This document shows, in pieces, positions 1-10,254 of a stretch of 64,000 nt of DNA. The stretch is from Symbiodinium sp. CCMP2592 (Eukaryota > Sar > Dinophyceae > Suessiales > Symbiodiniaceae): contig CAJNDT010003212.1 of the NCBI GenBank assembly GCA_905221615.1, forward strand, positions 472,001-536,000, written 5' to 3'. Every line of letters starts with the position of its first letter. Within the stretch, counting starts at the first letter, position 1. The notes under the pieces were generated by a model. That model was not told where the DNA came from, did not search any database, and saw only the letters and a program-made list of their open reading frames with translations. A program made the position numbers and the translations under genes.

Positions 1-1183
1 ATTTCTGCAGCAATCTACCTGGCTCCTGACATTCTGAGCTTTGCTTTGTGTTTCAATTGCCCCGGCAAGCCCGAGATTTTAGCACTCGCGAGCGAATGAG
101 TCCACCAGTTGATTTCCCCCAGCTCCAGGCTGGTTGCGTTGGTTGCCGTGCGCTGCCGCGTGCTGCAGTCTGCTTCCGACACCCTTACAAGACTGGTGCA
201 CTCTTAGTGTAGGCTTCTTGTGATTCCCGTTCTGCCGCGAGTGAATATACTTCGAGCTCTCGTCTTTCGATGTTTGCTCGCCCTCAGCGTCTGACAAAAG
301 TACGGCAGTGTGTGCCGCTGTTGAGTGTGGCATCCTCCCGATACTTGTCTCCGTCGGTTCGCATAAGGCTACTTTCCAAAACCACAGCCGTCCTGCGCCG
401 CGAGACGAGCGTCTGTAGTCATGTTCCTACAGACCTCCGCCGCGAACCGTTCCTGCAGGCACATCCCCAGGAAAACCGAAAAGTCTGGCCAGAGTGTGCT
501 GCAACCATGATCTGTGGAGTCCATATTATATTTAGGCCAAGCCACTGCCACAAGGGAGCCCTATGTCTTTCATCCACCGATACTGCCTTGTCAGGACTAG
601 GTCAAATGAAAGCAACTGGTGTTGTGAAATGTTGTCTCCAAAGCAGACAGCAACCAGCTCTCTGGCAAACAGCCGCCCTTGGTTGATGCAGACGTGCGGG
701 AATTTGTAACAGGGCAGCGGAGAAGACGTGAATTAAGGAGAGTCCAGTGCCACACTGTATGAATTTTCCCAGTGCAATCTAGAATATTGAAAGCTGGACC
801 CATATGTGCAGATGCTCGTCTGCAGCAACGGCGGGCCGATACGCCAAACTTTCAGAAACGGCTTAGCAAGGGAACGCTTTGCAAGGGAAATAATCCGATT
901 GCTTCACTCCGTCTGCTTGACAGCCTTTACGATGTAGTACATGGTGCAGTCCTTCATCGGGTCGACGTGTTCCACTGGCAGCTGCGTTAAGCAGAAGCAG
1001 GTTGTGGAGCAGACCCAGCCCTGGCAGGTATCCAAGAGCGAGTTGTTGTTCTACTTGCAAGCAAGGCCAGCCATAAGCAAAAAGATATTCAGCCTCCGGA
1101 ATCGCACTGCAAGGTGAAGTTTTGCTCATGAGGGCTGCCTTGTTGCATCCACGGCTTGGGGCATGCAGAGGCGAAAGGATTGA
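1..1183. other. No firm gene; possible upstream exons
   Basis: Several short open frames occur on both strands, but none has a recognisable motif and none could be joined with confidence. The + strand frame that becomes convincingly coding opens after the TGA at 1181-1183, so upstream exons of that gene may lie here. Confidence 0.3.
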
Positions 1184-3274
1184 TCGACACGGTCTCGCGA
1201 AGCTGTTGAATCTGTTGGCTTTGTTTCACTCGTCACTATAGCACATGTTCTCGTGGATGGTCCGTCTTGGACCGTTCGACCTTGTGGGGGGGGTAAGAGT
1301 GTAGACATGCAGCCATCGAACTGCAGGACGGATGCCTTGTCCAAGGAGCCGTGACTGTTCTGGATTGCATCCAAGACGACCCACATTTGCATGAGTTGCT
1401 CGCAGCTGTTGAGTGTAGTAAGGTGTCCAGCCGTCTGTTTGTTCGGTCAACCTTTGTGGCTAATGCAATTCAGTGCCGATGGTGGCGCACTGCAGTAGAA
1501 AAAATGTTTTGATGCCAGTCATTTCGCTAAGTAGTAGCATAGCAGTTCAGGCAGTTTTGGGCGACATGATCAGAAAGCAAGTCCATCGATGGCTGCAGGC
1601 ACATGGATTTCAAGTATGATGTGGAGCTTCCGCTTGGTTGCTGGGATTGTGGCAAGCCGGGTCCTGCTGAACCAGATGCAGAGCTGATGTCCCTGGAGGC
1701 GCCCAGGGCCCAGGCTCAGGGGAAGCAATGAAACCAACAAAAGCTTTGAAGGCCTCCGTTAGCAACGGATTGCGCGACTGTAGCTTGGACAACAGCAAGC
1801 TGCCGAGGGTAGCGGAGGATAGTGCTACCGATGCAAAGGCTGCAACGCGCAGTCACGGAACATGTTCCAAGGCACCCGATTGGGAAGGATCTTTCTGGAA
1901 TGCCCCGCAGGATTTGTAAAGCGTTTTACGGCTGCAGGGTGTTTACAGTTACAGACCATATGCTGAGATCCCACGGGTCTGGAATTTTGATAGGAGCAAA
2001 ACTATCCTCCCCGGAAGCCCGTGCAAGGTCCGTCCCCCAACAGCCGCCGCACCTCAGTCCAGGAAGCCAGAGTATTGCCCAAACGATGCATCGTGGAACA
2101 CCTCATGAAGGCTGCCCGGCTGCCCAAGCCTGTGCAAGAGCAGGTGAGAGTCGTGGTTTGGCCACAACACTTTCCTGGCATTCGGAGGCTGCTCCGCGAG
2201 AGATACTCGTCCGACACCGCCTGCTTGGTGGTATCAGGAAGATTCTCAAGGTGAAGACCCATGAGATGATTCTAGCTGCTGCCCGGCACGACTGTTTCTT
2301 TTGAGGTCTCCGTGCAGCGCTACGAAATTGAAAAGTGCAGGCAAGTGAAGGACGAATCGCCACGCGGTTTCTGCCCAAAATCCTGGAGACAAAAACTTTG
2401 CAAAGCCAGCTTTGCATGGCAAACAACGACGAACAGGTAAATGGCATGCACCCACAGTGAACAACTCGAGATAGCAGCACTTTCATGAACAAGCGAGGCA
2501 GGGATTTGCGCTGGAATGCTGACTTCGTGTGACAGGCATGCAACAAACAATAGCTCCGGCCCGGGATTTGATCAGCTCTGTCATGCCCTGCTTCGCTCGG
2601 AACACTCCAAAAACAGAATATGTGTCAGGACCACCGAGGTTGATTTTCTGTTCGGAGACCCGACAGGGTCCCAGGAATCGGAATGCCTTGCTGAGCCGCC
2701 AGGTCTTTGCTGTCATGACGTTCTCGGATCCACCCCGCATCTCAGGCTTTGGAAGAAGCTTTGCGCAGTCTTCCTGACCAGAATGAGGAGACCACCAAGC
2801 CGAGACCGACATCAGGCCGACTTGGGGTGTCAAAAGGGCTCCGAGTCGTCTCCTGTGGAAAAGCTGAGATGTCCTCATACGAGGTATGCTGCCGGTGGGA
2901 CTTCTCAGACAGCCGTAAGGCCGATCTGGACTCTTGACGTAAAAGCGGTCATGCAGGTGAAAGCCCAGACACATGGCTGTCCTCGACAGCCTTTCAGAAG
3001 CACTGCTGCGATGACTTCCAAACCCAGGTTCTGCATGCGGACGAGTCGCAGGTGCGACCAGCGGATAAGTGCAAGTCCAAATTGACAGCTCGCTCGTGTA
3101 CAGTGTTGGATGTTCGCACGACTCGTAGTAAGTTTCAAACCGGTTTGGATCGGAGGTTTGAGTCGAAAGAGAGCCATGCGAACTTTCCAAGTCGCAGTCT
3201 CGCAGTCTGGCTTCTCTGAGACGGAGGAAGCCGTGGCAGACAAGAGGAGACGTCGAGGGCGCACCTCACGATGA
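1184..3274 (+). CDS. Candidate intron-rich gene, product unknown (5' end not found)
   Basis: I do not recognise the product. Coding-looking + strand segments can be joined with compatible phase: 1184-1292, 1313-1505, 1532-1580 (or to 1613), 1853-1915, 1938-2020, 2044-2230, 2341-2436, 2629-2702, 2756-2883, 2998-3051, 3104-3127 and 3206-3274. Examples of the reading are TVRPCGGAIELQDGCLVQG across the first junction and AVEKISSIAVQAVLGDM across the second. The segment 2998-3051 reads KHCCDDFQTQVLHADESQ and is followed by an eight-codon exon with a GTAAGT donor. The last segment ends in a basic tail (DKRRRRGRTSR) and TGA at 3272-3274, which could act as a nuclear localisation signal. Some joins (1580-1853, 2230-2341, 2436-2629) are uncertain and extra exons are likely. 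Several inferred introns are 20-26 nt. A frameshifted pseudogene is the main alternative. Confidence 0.4.
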
Positions 3275-5543
3275 CTCAGAAAAAGAACGAGATATGCGCT
3301 TGACTTTTGGTGGCTGTGGTTTGTCGTGGTTTGGAAGGTTGAGGAGGATTTATTGGGTACAGGATTGTGTGCAAGTTTGTTTCGATGATGTTGTGTACAT
3401 TCCCAGCAGGCCTGTACTCTGTCGGGAGCCTCTTTCAAAGTTTGGGACGACCAAAGGATGTGGTGCAGTGGTGCCTGCTTCATGCTTGAGGAGTAAGCCG
3501 ACAACAGCAGCATGCTCCGACCTCAAGATATGCAGAACGTGACACGCACAGCCCAAATAGGGAAGTCCTTCAGAGGCCACGGTACAAATCAAATCTTGCG
3601 TATGCATTTAGAGCAACCCACGAATGAGGGGGTCGCGCCAGAGCGCGTAGCCTGGCCCATTCCAGCAATCCGAGAACGTGATGCAAGGAAGAACGAATTT
3701 CTCAGGAGTAGCAGAACCTACACAGGAGAAGCGTCGGCTATTGGATTGGAATCTGCTCGAAGCAGCCTTGGTGATGGCGGACAGCTCTCGTGTGTGGCAC
3801 ATTGTCTCACTGATGTCAAAATCATAAACGCACTGAGTTGTGCCCGGTGGGGGCACATGGTGACAGGCTTCGTCGCGGACCTGATCCTGAATGCCAAGCA
3901 AGAGCTGGCTTTCAACTTCACGGCTTTGTTGATTCCGCATGTGCCGTTGTGCACAAATGAAAGCGGTGGCTTCTGCCATGAACAGCAAGGCCATCACTGG
4001 CAAGGAGCTGAAGGCGTCGTCCTTGGATGCCCGAACGTGCTGTCGTCTCATTGGGCGAAGCATGAGCTCAATGTTCGATGTCCTGGCTGCCATCTTCGTG
4101 CCGGAGAAAACAGAGGATAGGCAAGACCTTAAGACCATGGACAGATGGCACCGCACCCATCGAAGCAGGCGGATGTCAGCTGAAAGCCACAGGCCTGTCC
4201 TGAGTCTGGTAGGGACAGCCGGGCCCTGCCACTTGTGACCCAACGTGCGGAAAAGCATTCCGGAACTGCAACATGGGGCGCCTCTCCGACCATTGGTTGG
4301 GCGCTTAGATGACACTGCATGGTATGAATGCGGGCCCATGCTTCGACACGTGCGCAGCAACTGCTCCTCTTCCTGGTCCAAATCCACGCTGCCGAGTGCG
4401 GTGAAGGCATGATCCCAGAGAAAGTTTCGTTGGATTATGTCATGTTGGGTTTGCTAGCCAATCGTTTTCTTTGGCTGAACGTTTTGAAGACGTCGGTGTT
4501 CTTCAGAGAGTACTGATTCTTGTGCACATGCTTCTTGCCGGAACATCACAGAGGATTGGATTCACTTGCCTGGGCCTGAGGGGTTGCAACCAGAGCTTTC
4601 ACACCCATAGGCCCTAACTTGCATTCCGTCGTCCAGCCAGGCATGGCGGCTGGAGTCCGCCAAGCCCATGGTTGTAACCCTTGAGCAACGGATGACTCAC
4701 AACAGAATTTACAAAGAATTGGACATCGCAGGCCGACTCTGCTCAATTGGATGATTTCGAGCGCATGGACATACCTACATACACTAGCACATGCACATTT
4801 ACAGAGAAAATCCGTGGCTTGTGCGGCGAAGGCGCCTCAGAGGCAGAACGCCAGACAACGAGGAGCTCGAAGGCACTTGGCAGAGCGGTCCACAGAGTCG
4901 CTTTGCTGCATTTTTGCATTTGCAACCCTTTCAAGGATCACGGCCTCCGTCGTTGAAGGTGCTTCGTACTAAAGGTCTAAGCCCCCGAGCCCAAGCCCCA
5001 AATCCTCATTCAGACCCGCTTCACCGACTCGAGACCTTTGAAACTCCCCAACACCACTCACAAGGATGACCAGCACTTCCACCCAGCAGCACACGCACCA
5101 AGTGCTCCCGTACCACAATCGTCGACAAATGCCTGCCTCATCTTACCTCCCGCGCTATCCCACACCTCCGGTGCCATCAACACACGAACACCACCGATGC
5201 CGTGGCAACTGATCAACAATTCCACCACGTCCTGAAACTCCAAGCGCACCGTTTAAACTACCAGCAGCTCAAACAACAGCGCCACCTCAATGAATTCGGC
5301 CGAAGGACAGACACCAGCATGACCAACATTCGCACAATTTTGCAACCCCAGCTTCGGTCTGTTAGATTGTTTTATAGGTGTTTAGCATGCCCAGTTCGGA
5401 AGGAGGATTAAAGTGCGAGATAGTGCGAGAATTGTCTCCTGCAGTACACGCTTGAGGTTCAGGGAAAGGTCCACAGGTGCACATGATGTGCTCCCGTCGG
5501 CAGCGTCACCAGCGATCTGTATGGTAGCGCGTGAGCAGAGAAC
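3275..5543. other. No confident gene; overlapping open frames on both strands
   Basis: A 202-codon + frame (3512-4120) and a 259-codon - frame (3608-4387) overlap almost completely, so at most one is real. Neither shows a motif I recognise. The stretch 4740-5070 is open in all three + frames, which looks like a composition effect. The last 400 bases are a candidate upstream region for the Z-alpha gene, with no TATA box or spliced-leader acceptor that I can defend. Confidence 0.3.
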
Positions 5544-6845
5544 ATGGACATGATGATACATAGATCAGCTTGGATACGCACTTTGCATCTTTGCTGTAGA
5601 GTGGCTCGCCTTTTGGTCTCAGCAGAAGCCGAATCCAGCCGACAACACAACGAGCTCATGGATGTGCAATCCGAGATTTTCGAGTTCCTGTGCGAGAAAG
5701 GTGGATGGGCCGAGACCGTCGAGATCCGGGATTTTTTTGCCCGAGGACATGATGGAGCTGGTCGCAAGCGCGATGTTAACCCACATTTGTACGAGCTTGA
5801 GAAACAAGGGAAAATCACGAAGGACAGCAGCTCAGGCAAACCACGCTGGAGAAGCACTCAGAAAGAGACTCCGAGTTATGCAGTGCGGCAGTATCGGGAG
5901 GCAAATGCTTCTGACGCAAGACCCTCATCAGGCCAAACTCCTGATGTAGCTTCTGCGAAGGGTGAAGTAGAGAATGCAAAGGGCCAGCTGCTTACGTTGT
6001 TCGGGCAACATGCTGTAAGCTTTGCAAACTCGGAAGAGAATGGCCGCTTCCGCGCCACAGCTCGAATTGGACGGCAGGAGCCTCGTGCAGGGGAGCTGTG
6101 CTCGACCAAAGCGGCCGCGCAGCAGAGCGCAGCAGAAGTGGCCCTGCGGCATGTTCGCTCACATCCGAAGCTTATTCCTCAGGAGTCGCCAAGCGGGGAT
6201 TGGAAGGGACGTTTGCAGCAAGCAATGCAAGCGTTAGGCACACTGCCTTGCTACAAAACCGTGCCCTCCAAAGATGGCGGCTTTGTTTCCACTGTCACTG
6301 TCGGGGCTTGGGAAGCAGAATCGCGCTGTTCGGGGCGCCGTAAAATCGATGCCGAACAGTTTGCGGCACAGGTGGCCGTAGAGCAGCTTCATCCGATCGA
6401 CATGACTCCGGAGGCCGCCAGAAGTAGTGTTGATCCTCCAGCTGCTCGTGCTGCAACCACGGAATCGACCAAGGAGGATGCAGCTGCAGCATGTGTCGAT
6501 GGAGTAGACAAGCACCTGCAAATCGAGGCTCTGCGTGAACAGTGCGATGAGCACGAGAAGCTAAAACAGCTGCTCCAGTCAAGCCAAGACTACCAAAGGA
6601 TCCGTGGTAATTTTTCCCAATGCATCAAGGCGGCCTACAGGGATGGTGCTATTGATGAGAAAGAGATGAAGCGGTTGCAGCTTGTCAACACGCGGGGCAA
6701 CTGCGCAAAGCATTACCCTGAGAAACTACAGCCCAAACAGGCTGACGTCGCGTCCAGCAACACCCAGCCACAAACCAGCTCTGGAGGCGTTTCCTGTCCA
6801 GATTCGACTGTGCGGATACCCGTCGACTTCCAGGATATGGATTGA
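5544..6845 (+). CDS. Z-alpha domain protein with two dsRNA-binding domains
   Basis: A 433-aa nucleic-acid-binding protein with no visible enzymatic domain. Residues 39-102 form a Z-alpha-like winged helix: helix 1 around SEIFEFLCEKG, a recognition helix DVNPHLYELEKQGKI, then a wing ending PRW. The three residues that contact left-handed Z-DNA/Z-RNA in known Z-alpha domains (Asn, Tyr, Trp) align with N79, Y83 and W102. Residues about 144-206 match a dsRNA-binding domain, with the second helix reading STKAAAQQSAAEVALRHV as in plant DRB-type domains. Residues about 219-282 look like a second, more diverged copy: it keeps the FVSTVTVG strand but lacks the Lys pair of helix 2. Residues 325-395 are charged and helical with no recognised fold. 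A second ATG at 5658 (M39) would start just before the Z-alpha domain, so the first 38 residues are doubtful. The frame is uninterrupted. The architecture resembles animal ADAR1/PKZ-type RNA sensors and editors without their catalytic part, so a regulatory or antiviral RNA-binding role is inference. Confidence 0.8.
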   Translation: MDMMIHRSAWIRTLHLCCRVARLLVSAEAESSRQHNELMDVQSEIFEFLCEKGGWAETVEIRDFFARGHDGAGRKRDVNPHLYELEKQGKITKDSSSGKPRWRSTQKETPSYAVRQYREANASDARPSSGQTPDVASAKGEVENAKGQLLTLFGQHAVSFANSEENGRFRATARIGRQEPRAGELCSTKAAAQQSAAEVALRHVRSHPKLIPQESPSGDWKGRLQQAMQALGTLPCYKTVPSKDGGFVSTVTVGAWEAESRCSGRRKIDAEQFAAQVAVEQLHPIDMTPEAARSSVDPPAARAATTESTKEDAAAACVDGVDKHLQIEALREQCDEHEKLKQLLQSSQDYQRIRGNFSQCIKAAYRDGAIDEKEMKRLQLVNTRGNCAKHYPEKLQPKQADVASSNTQPQTSSGGVSCPDSTVRIPVDFQDMD

Positions 6846-7788
6846 AGTTACTCGATACTGTGGGCATCGTGTCACTGTCAGCTGAGAAAACGCAGGTGAG
6901 GTTCAGGCCACGCAGCTGGATGTTTGCATTCCCTGAACCCGCAGCCTCAGTTCCACACGAGCCTGCGGCGCAGTTCGACCGGCAGCTGCAAAAAATCTTT
7001 TCCCAGGGCCTTGGCAACAAATCCCGCCTCTGAGTTTGCACAAGACTCTCTGGCAGTTTTCGAACTGAGCATCCTCCGTCTCGGTCATTCTCGATCCTGA
7101 TACACACGCTGTAAGGACGCGCTTAACCCTGAATCCAATCCATTCGCTACCCGACGAGCGTCGTGCACATTAACTAGTAACTGGAGCGTAGCGATGTTGT
7201 AGTGGCAGGACGCTGTTATGATGTGAATGCCGTTGGATTCTTGGATTGGTGACGAGAATGCAGAAAGGATGAAGGCAGGCTTCCCATTCGTTGTGCAGGC
7301 TTGCTGGCCCTCCTGAACCCTTGGACCTGCTAAACCCCAAGCCTCCTTCCCTTCAGCTTTTCAATCCCTAGACCCTAAACGGGCCTACACTTGGACTTGA
7401 ACCCCTGAACCAATTTCCCTCGTTTTCTCCCGATTGAGTCCTAGGTTGCAGCAATCCGTAGGGCTCATCATCGCCACACAGACTTCTCTGCCTTGCGCTT
7501 CAGATGCCTTCGGGGTTTAACTGGGATATATGGTATAGTTCGTCCTCGAGCGTCAGCAGTTAATTGTGCAAGGTGGCTGGTCAGACGGCTGTCCGGATTC
7601 AGGGTTTTAGGATCTGGTGCTAGTTATGTTCAATCTTCAAAATCTTCAATCCTAAACGCCGCTGCATGATGCAGGGACACATGACAGATTCAGATTGTAA
7701 ACGTACAATGCTGAATGAGACCCGCAAGCCAGTGCACTTTGCGCATTGCCGACGCTGGCCCAGAGACTTGTTCTTGTCACTGTCGTCT
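6846..7788. other. Intergenic stretch between two intronless genes
   Basis: No gene supported. A 64-codon + frame (6842-7033) begins at the stop of the Z-alpha gene and could be a chance extension or a small downstream exon. A loose run of CCCTAAAC/AACCC-like motifs lies at about 7315-7400, resembling degenerate plant-type telomere sequence. Confidence 0.35.
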
Positions 7789-7824
7789 ATGCCCTCCCGT
7801 TGTTCCAGCCTGCTCTCCCTTGCC

Positions 7825-9834
7825 ATGCATCGCGTGTTGAGTGCCTTGGCGGTTTTGTCAGTGGCTTGTGGAGTTGCCACAGACGACTGCGCCTTCCTTC
7901 AAATTGATAAACAGGGCAGTTCGAAGGAAAGCAAAGAGCACTTGGAGACTGATGTGAACGATCGGAGGGGATCAAAGATGACGGGAAAGCACCAGGTCCT
8001 CATCCCGAAGCCGATGGTGCATTCCAGCGGAGATGGAGAGCTTCTCATTACACCCCGTTTGCTGCGCATCATAAAAGACATGTTCACAGGTCCAGATCCG
8101 GAGGTCCTACGCATCTATGAAGCCCAGTTCCTGTCGCGCTTGCCCTTACCGATGGAATCTGATGACCAGCAAGAAGAGGAGTTGGTTGAAACATCGATGG
8201 AGCTTCCGGAAAACTTCAAAGTGAGCCTTGAGCACCCGATCGAAGGTTGGAAGGGCCGGGAGTCGTGGCAGCCCATACGTGAGAGGAATGGGAGTTATGG
8301 CCTCTATGTCTCAGGTGAAAGCATAGCGATCGAAGTTGAAACTTCATGGGGGCTTGCCAATGCCCTGGCGACTTTTTACCAACTCCTTAAAATCGAAGTA
8401 TCGGACTTTGGTGTTCGTATCAGCGTACCGGGTTGCCCACATAAAATCCTAGATCGACCGGCATACGTACACCGTGGCTTCCTGTTGGACGTCTCACGGC
8501 AGTGGTATTCTCTTCCTTGGATCAAAGGACTGGTCAGTGCGCTTGCAGAGTTCAAGCTGAATGTGCTGCACTTGCATCTTACCGACACAGCTTCTTGGCC
8601 GCTCGAAGTGGATGGTTACCCGGAGGTTGCACAACACCTTGCTTACCGTGACATCAACGGGAAGCCATTGACATACTCGCGACGTGATATCCGTGAACTC
8701 GTCGAATTCGCACGTGTTCGAGGTGTGTCGATCATGCCGGAGATTGACGGGCCAATGCATGCACCTGCACTGGCTTCAGGTGATCCCCTCCACTTAACAG
8801 TGGCTGCAACGGTAGAGTACTCTACGCAACAGTTTGCAGTTGAACCGCCACCAGGAACTTGGAACATCTCCGATGCTCAAGCACTGGATTTCGTGCGGCA
8901 AGCATTGCAGCAGGTAGAAGAGGATTTCTCGACTGCGCCTTTCTTGCATATTGGAGGAGACGAACCTGTGGCTGCATCCCTTTGCACACTGCTCCCAGAG
9001 CCTGCAAAGAAGAAGTGCCTGGATCAGTGCCAAGTCCCCTGGACAAAGGGTTGTGAGCCCGTGCCGGTGAAACCAATGGATGCAAATCAGACGTACTGGT
9101 TCCCAGAGGTGTTGAACGCAAAGGTCCAGGACTACTTCGACTCAGTGGACCCTTTTCCCGCCAAAATTCCAAGGGCCATCTGGTCAGGAGCCGTTGCGGA
9201 TTGTGGCGTTCAAGTGCCATGTACACGTCTGAAGAGCAAGTCGGCACTGCAGTTGTGGGAATTCCCAACAGATGCCTCCGGCCGGCCCATCTTGTCTGAA
9301 CAAGACTGCTTGAAGTATGACCTGATACAAAGTGCCGCCACATATCCGGAAGGCGACTCGACATATGGTTGGCTGTACATGGACTGCGGTTCTGGCGCGA
9401 ACTGGGCATCGATGTCGCCGAATTATTGGTGTCCTCGTGCATCATGGGCAGCGATGTACTCACTGAATCTTACGCAAGGATATGGGCCAATCCACACCCC
9501 TGCCTGTCAAAAGGCTTTCCTGGGCGGTGAGATGGCGCTGTGGTCTGAGATAGGAGGCATGGGCAATGCCATGAGCTTGATCTTTCCCCGTGCGGTCGCG
9601 TTTGCTGAACGGCTGTGGAGCAATCCCAAAGGCTTGCAGGTGGAGGAAATGAAGAATGGTACTCCTCCCGGCTGGTATTGGGAGACACATCTCCGAGATG
9701 CCTTGCATAGACTGAATGCGGTCGTGTCAAACTTGGAGATGCTGCACATCGGGGTGTCTCATTTGCAGCCCGCGTTCTGCATGATCCATCCGGAGTGGTG
9801 CAACGCATACACGGCTTCCATTTATGCAGCCTGA
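7825..9834 (+). CDS. Secreted beta-N-acetylhexosaminidase (glycoside hydrolase family 20)
   Basis: This enzyme should release terminal N-acetylglucosamine or N-acetylgalactosamine from chitin fragments, glycoproteins or glycolipids. From the Met at 7825 it is 669 aa. A hydrophobic signal peptide (MHRVLSALAVLSVACGVA) points to the secretory or lysosomal route. The GH20 N-terminal domain covers about residues 60-205 (YGLYVSGESIAIEVE, then WGLANALATFYQLL). The catalytic barrel carries the family landmarks in order: HRGFLLDVSRQW with the substrate-binding Arg (R217), NVLHLHLTDTASWPLE, PEIDGP (305-310), HIGGDEP with the catalytic Asp-Glu pair (D379-E380), GGEMALWSE (567-575) and RAVAFAERLWS (589-599). 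Length fits the family. In-frame ATGs at 7666 and 7789 lie upstream; 7825 is preferred because it puts the signal peptide at the N-terminus. The absence of introns contrasts with the fragmented neighbours and may reflect retroposition or transfer. Confidence 0.93.
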   Translation: MHRVLSALAVLSVACGVATDDCAFLQIDKQGSSKESKEHLETDVNDRRGSKMTGKHQVLIPKPMVHSSGDGELLITPRLLRIIKDMFTGPDPEVLRIYEAQFLSRLPLPMESDDQQEEELVETSMELPENFKVSLEHPIEGWKGRESWQPIRERNGSYGLYVSGESIAIEVETSWGLANALATFYQLLKIEVSDFGVRISVPGCPHKILDRPAYVHRGFLLDVSRQWYSLPWIKGLVSALAEFKLNVLHLHLTDTASWPLEVDGYPEVAQHLAYRDINGKPLTYSRRDIRELVEFARVRGVSIMPEIDGPMHAPALASGDPLHLTVAATVEYSTQQFAVEPPPGTWNISDAQALDFVRQALQQVEEDFSTAPFLHIGGDEPVAASLCTLLPEPAKKKCLDQCQVPWTKGCEPVPVKPMDANQTYWFPEVLNAKVQDYFDSVDPFPAKIPRAIWSGAVADCGVQVPCTRLKSKSALQLWEFPTDASGRPILSEQDCLKYDLIQSAATYPEGDSTYGWLYMDCGSGANWASMSPNYWCPRASWAAMYSLNLTQGYGPIHTPACQKAFLGGEMALWSEIGGMGNAMSLIFPRAVAFAERLWSNPKGLQVEEMKNGTPPGWYWETHLRDALHRLNAVVSNLEMLHIGVSHLQPAFCMIHPEWCNAYTASIYAA

Positions 9835-10254
9835 TCTGGTGAGATACGGAAGTGGGCCAAAGGCCGCCCGCTCAACATTAAGTTCAGCTACACAGCTGCT
9901 GAGCTTGCCTTTAATTCGTCTGCTCGTGTGTGAAACAGGGCACACGAGCGGTGCAGTTTCTGGCCACTCTTCTCGTGCAAGGGAGGACTTCCTCCTAGTA
10001 CCTCTTCCGACCCAATCTTCCAAACTGACCTGGCCCCCGATGTCCGGCACTGCAAGCGCGAGGTGAGTTGCCCATAGTTGCCCCTCATGAGTGCAATACA
10101 TGAGTTTTGTGATGTAGGGTCGAAGAGATCTGGTAGACGCGGCGCGACCTAGCTTCTTTTGTAGCCTCCATCTCCTTCACTCTGTGATTCCCAAGTCTTG
10201 GGCCTTGCAACACCGAAGAGGCCCCCCCCGTGTGCAGCATACGGTAATTTGCAG
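9835..10254. other. Intergenic stretch downstream of the GH20 gene
   Basis: No gene or repeat supported. A runs-of-C/T tract (about 10221-10229 and 10265-10274) precedes a CAG that may be the acceptor of the next gene's first visible exon. Confidence 0.3.
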
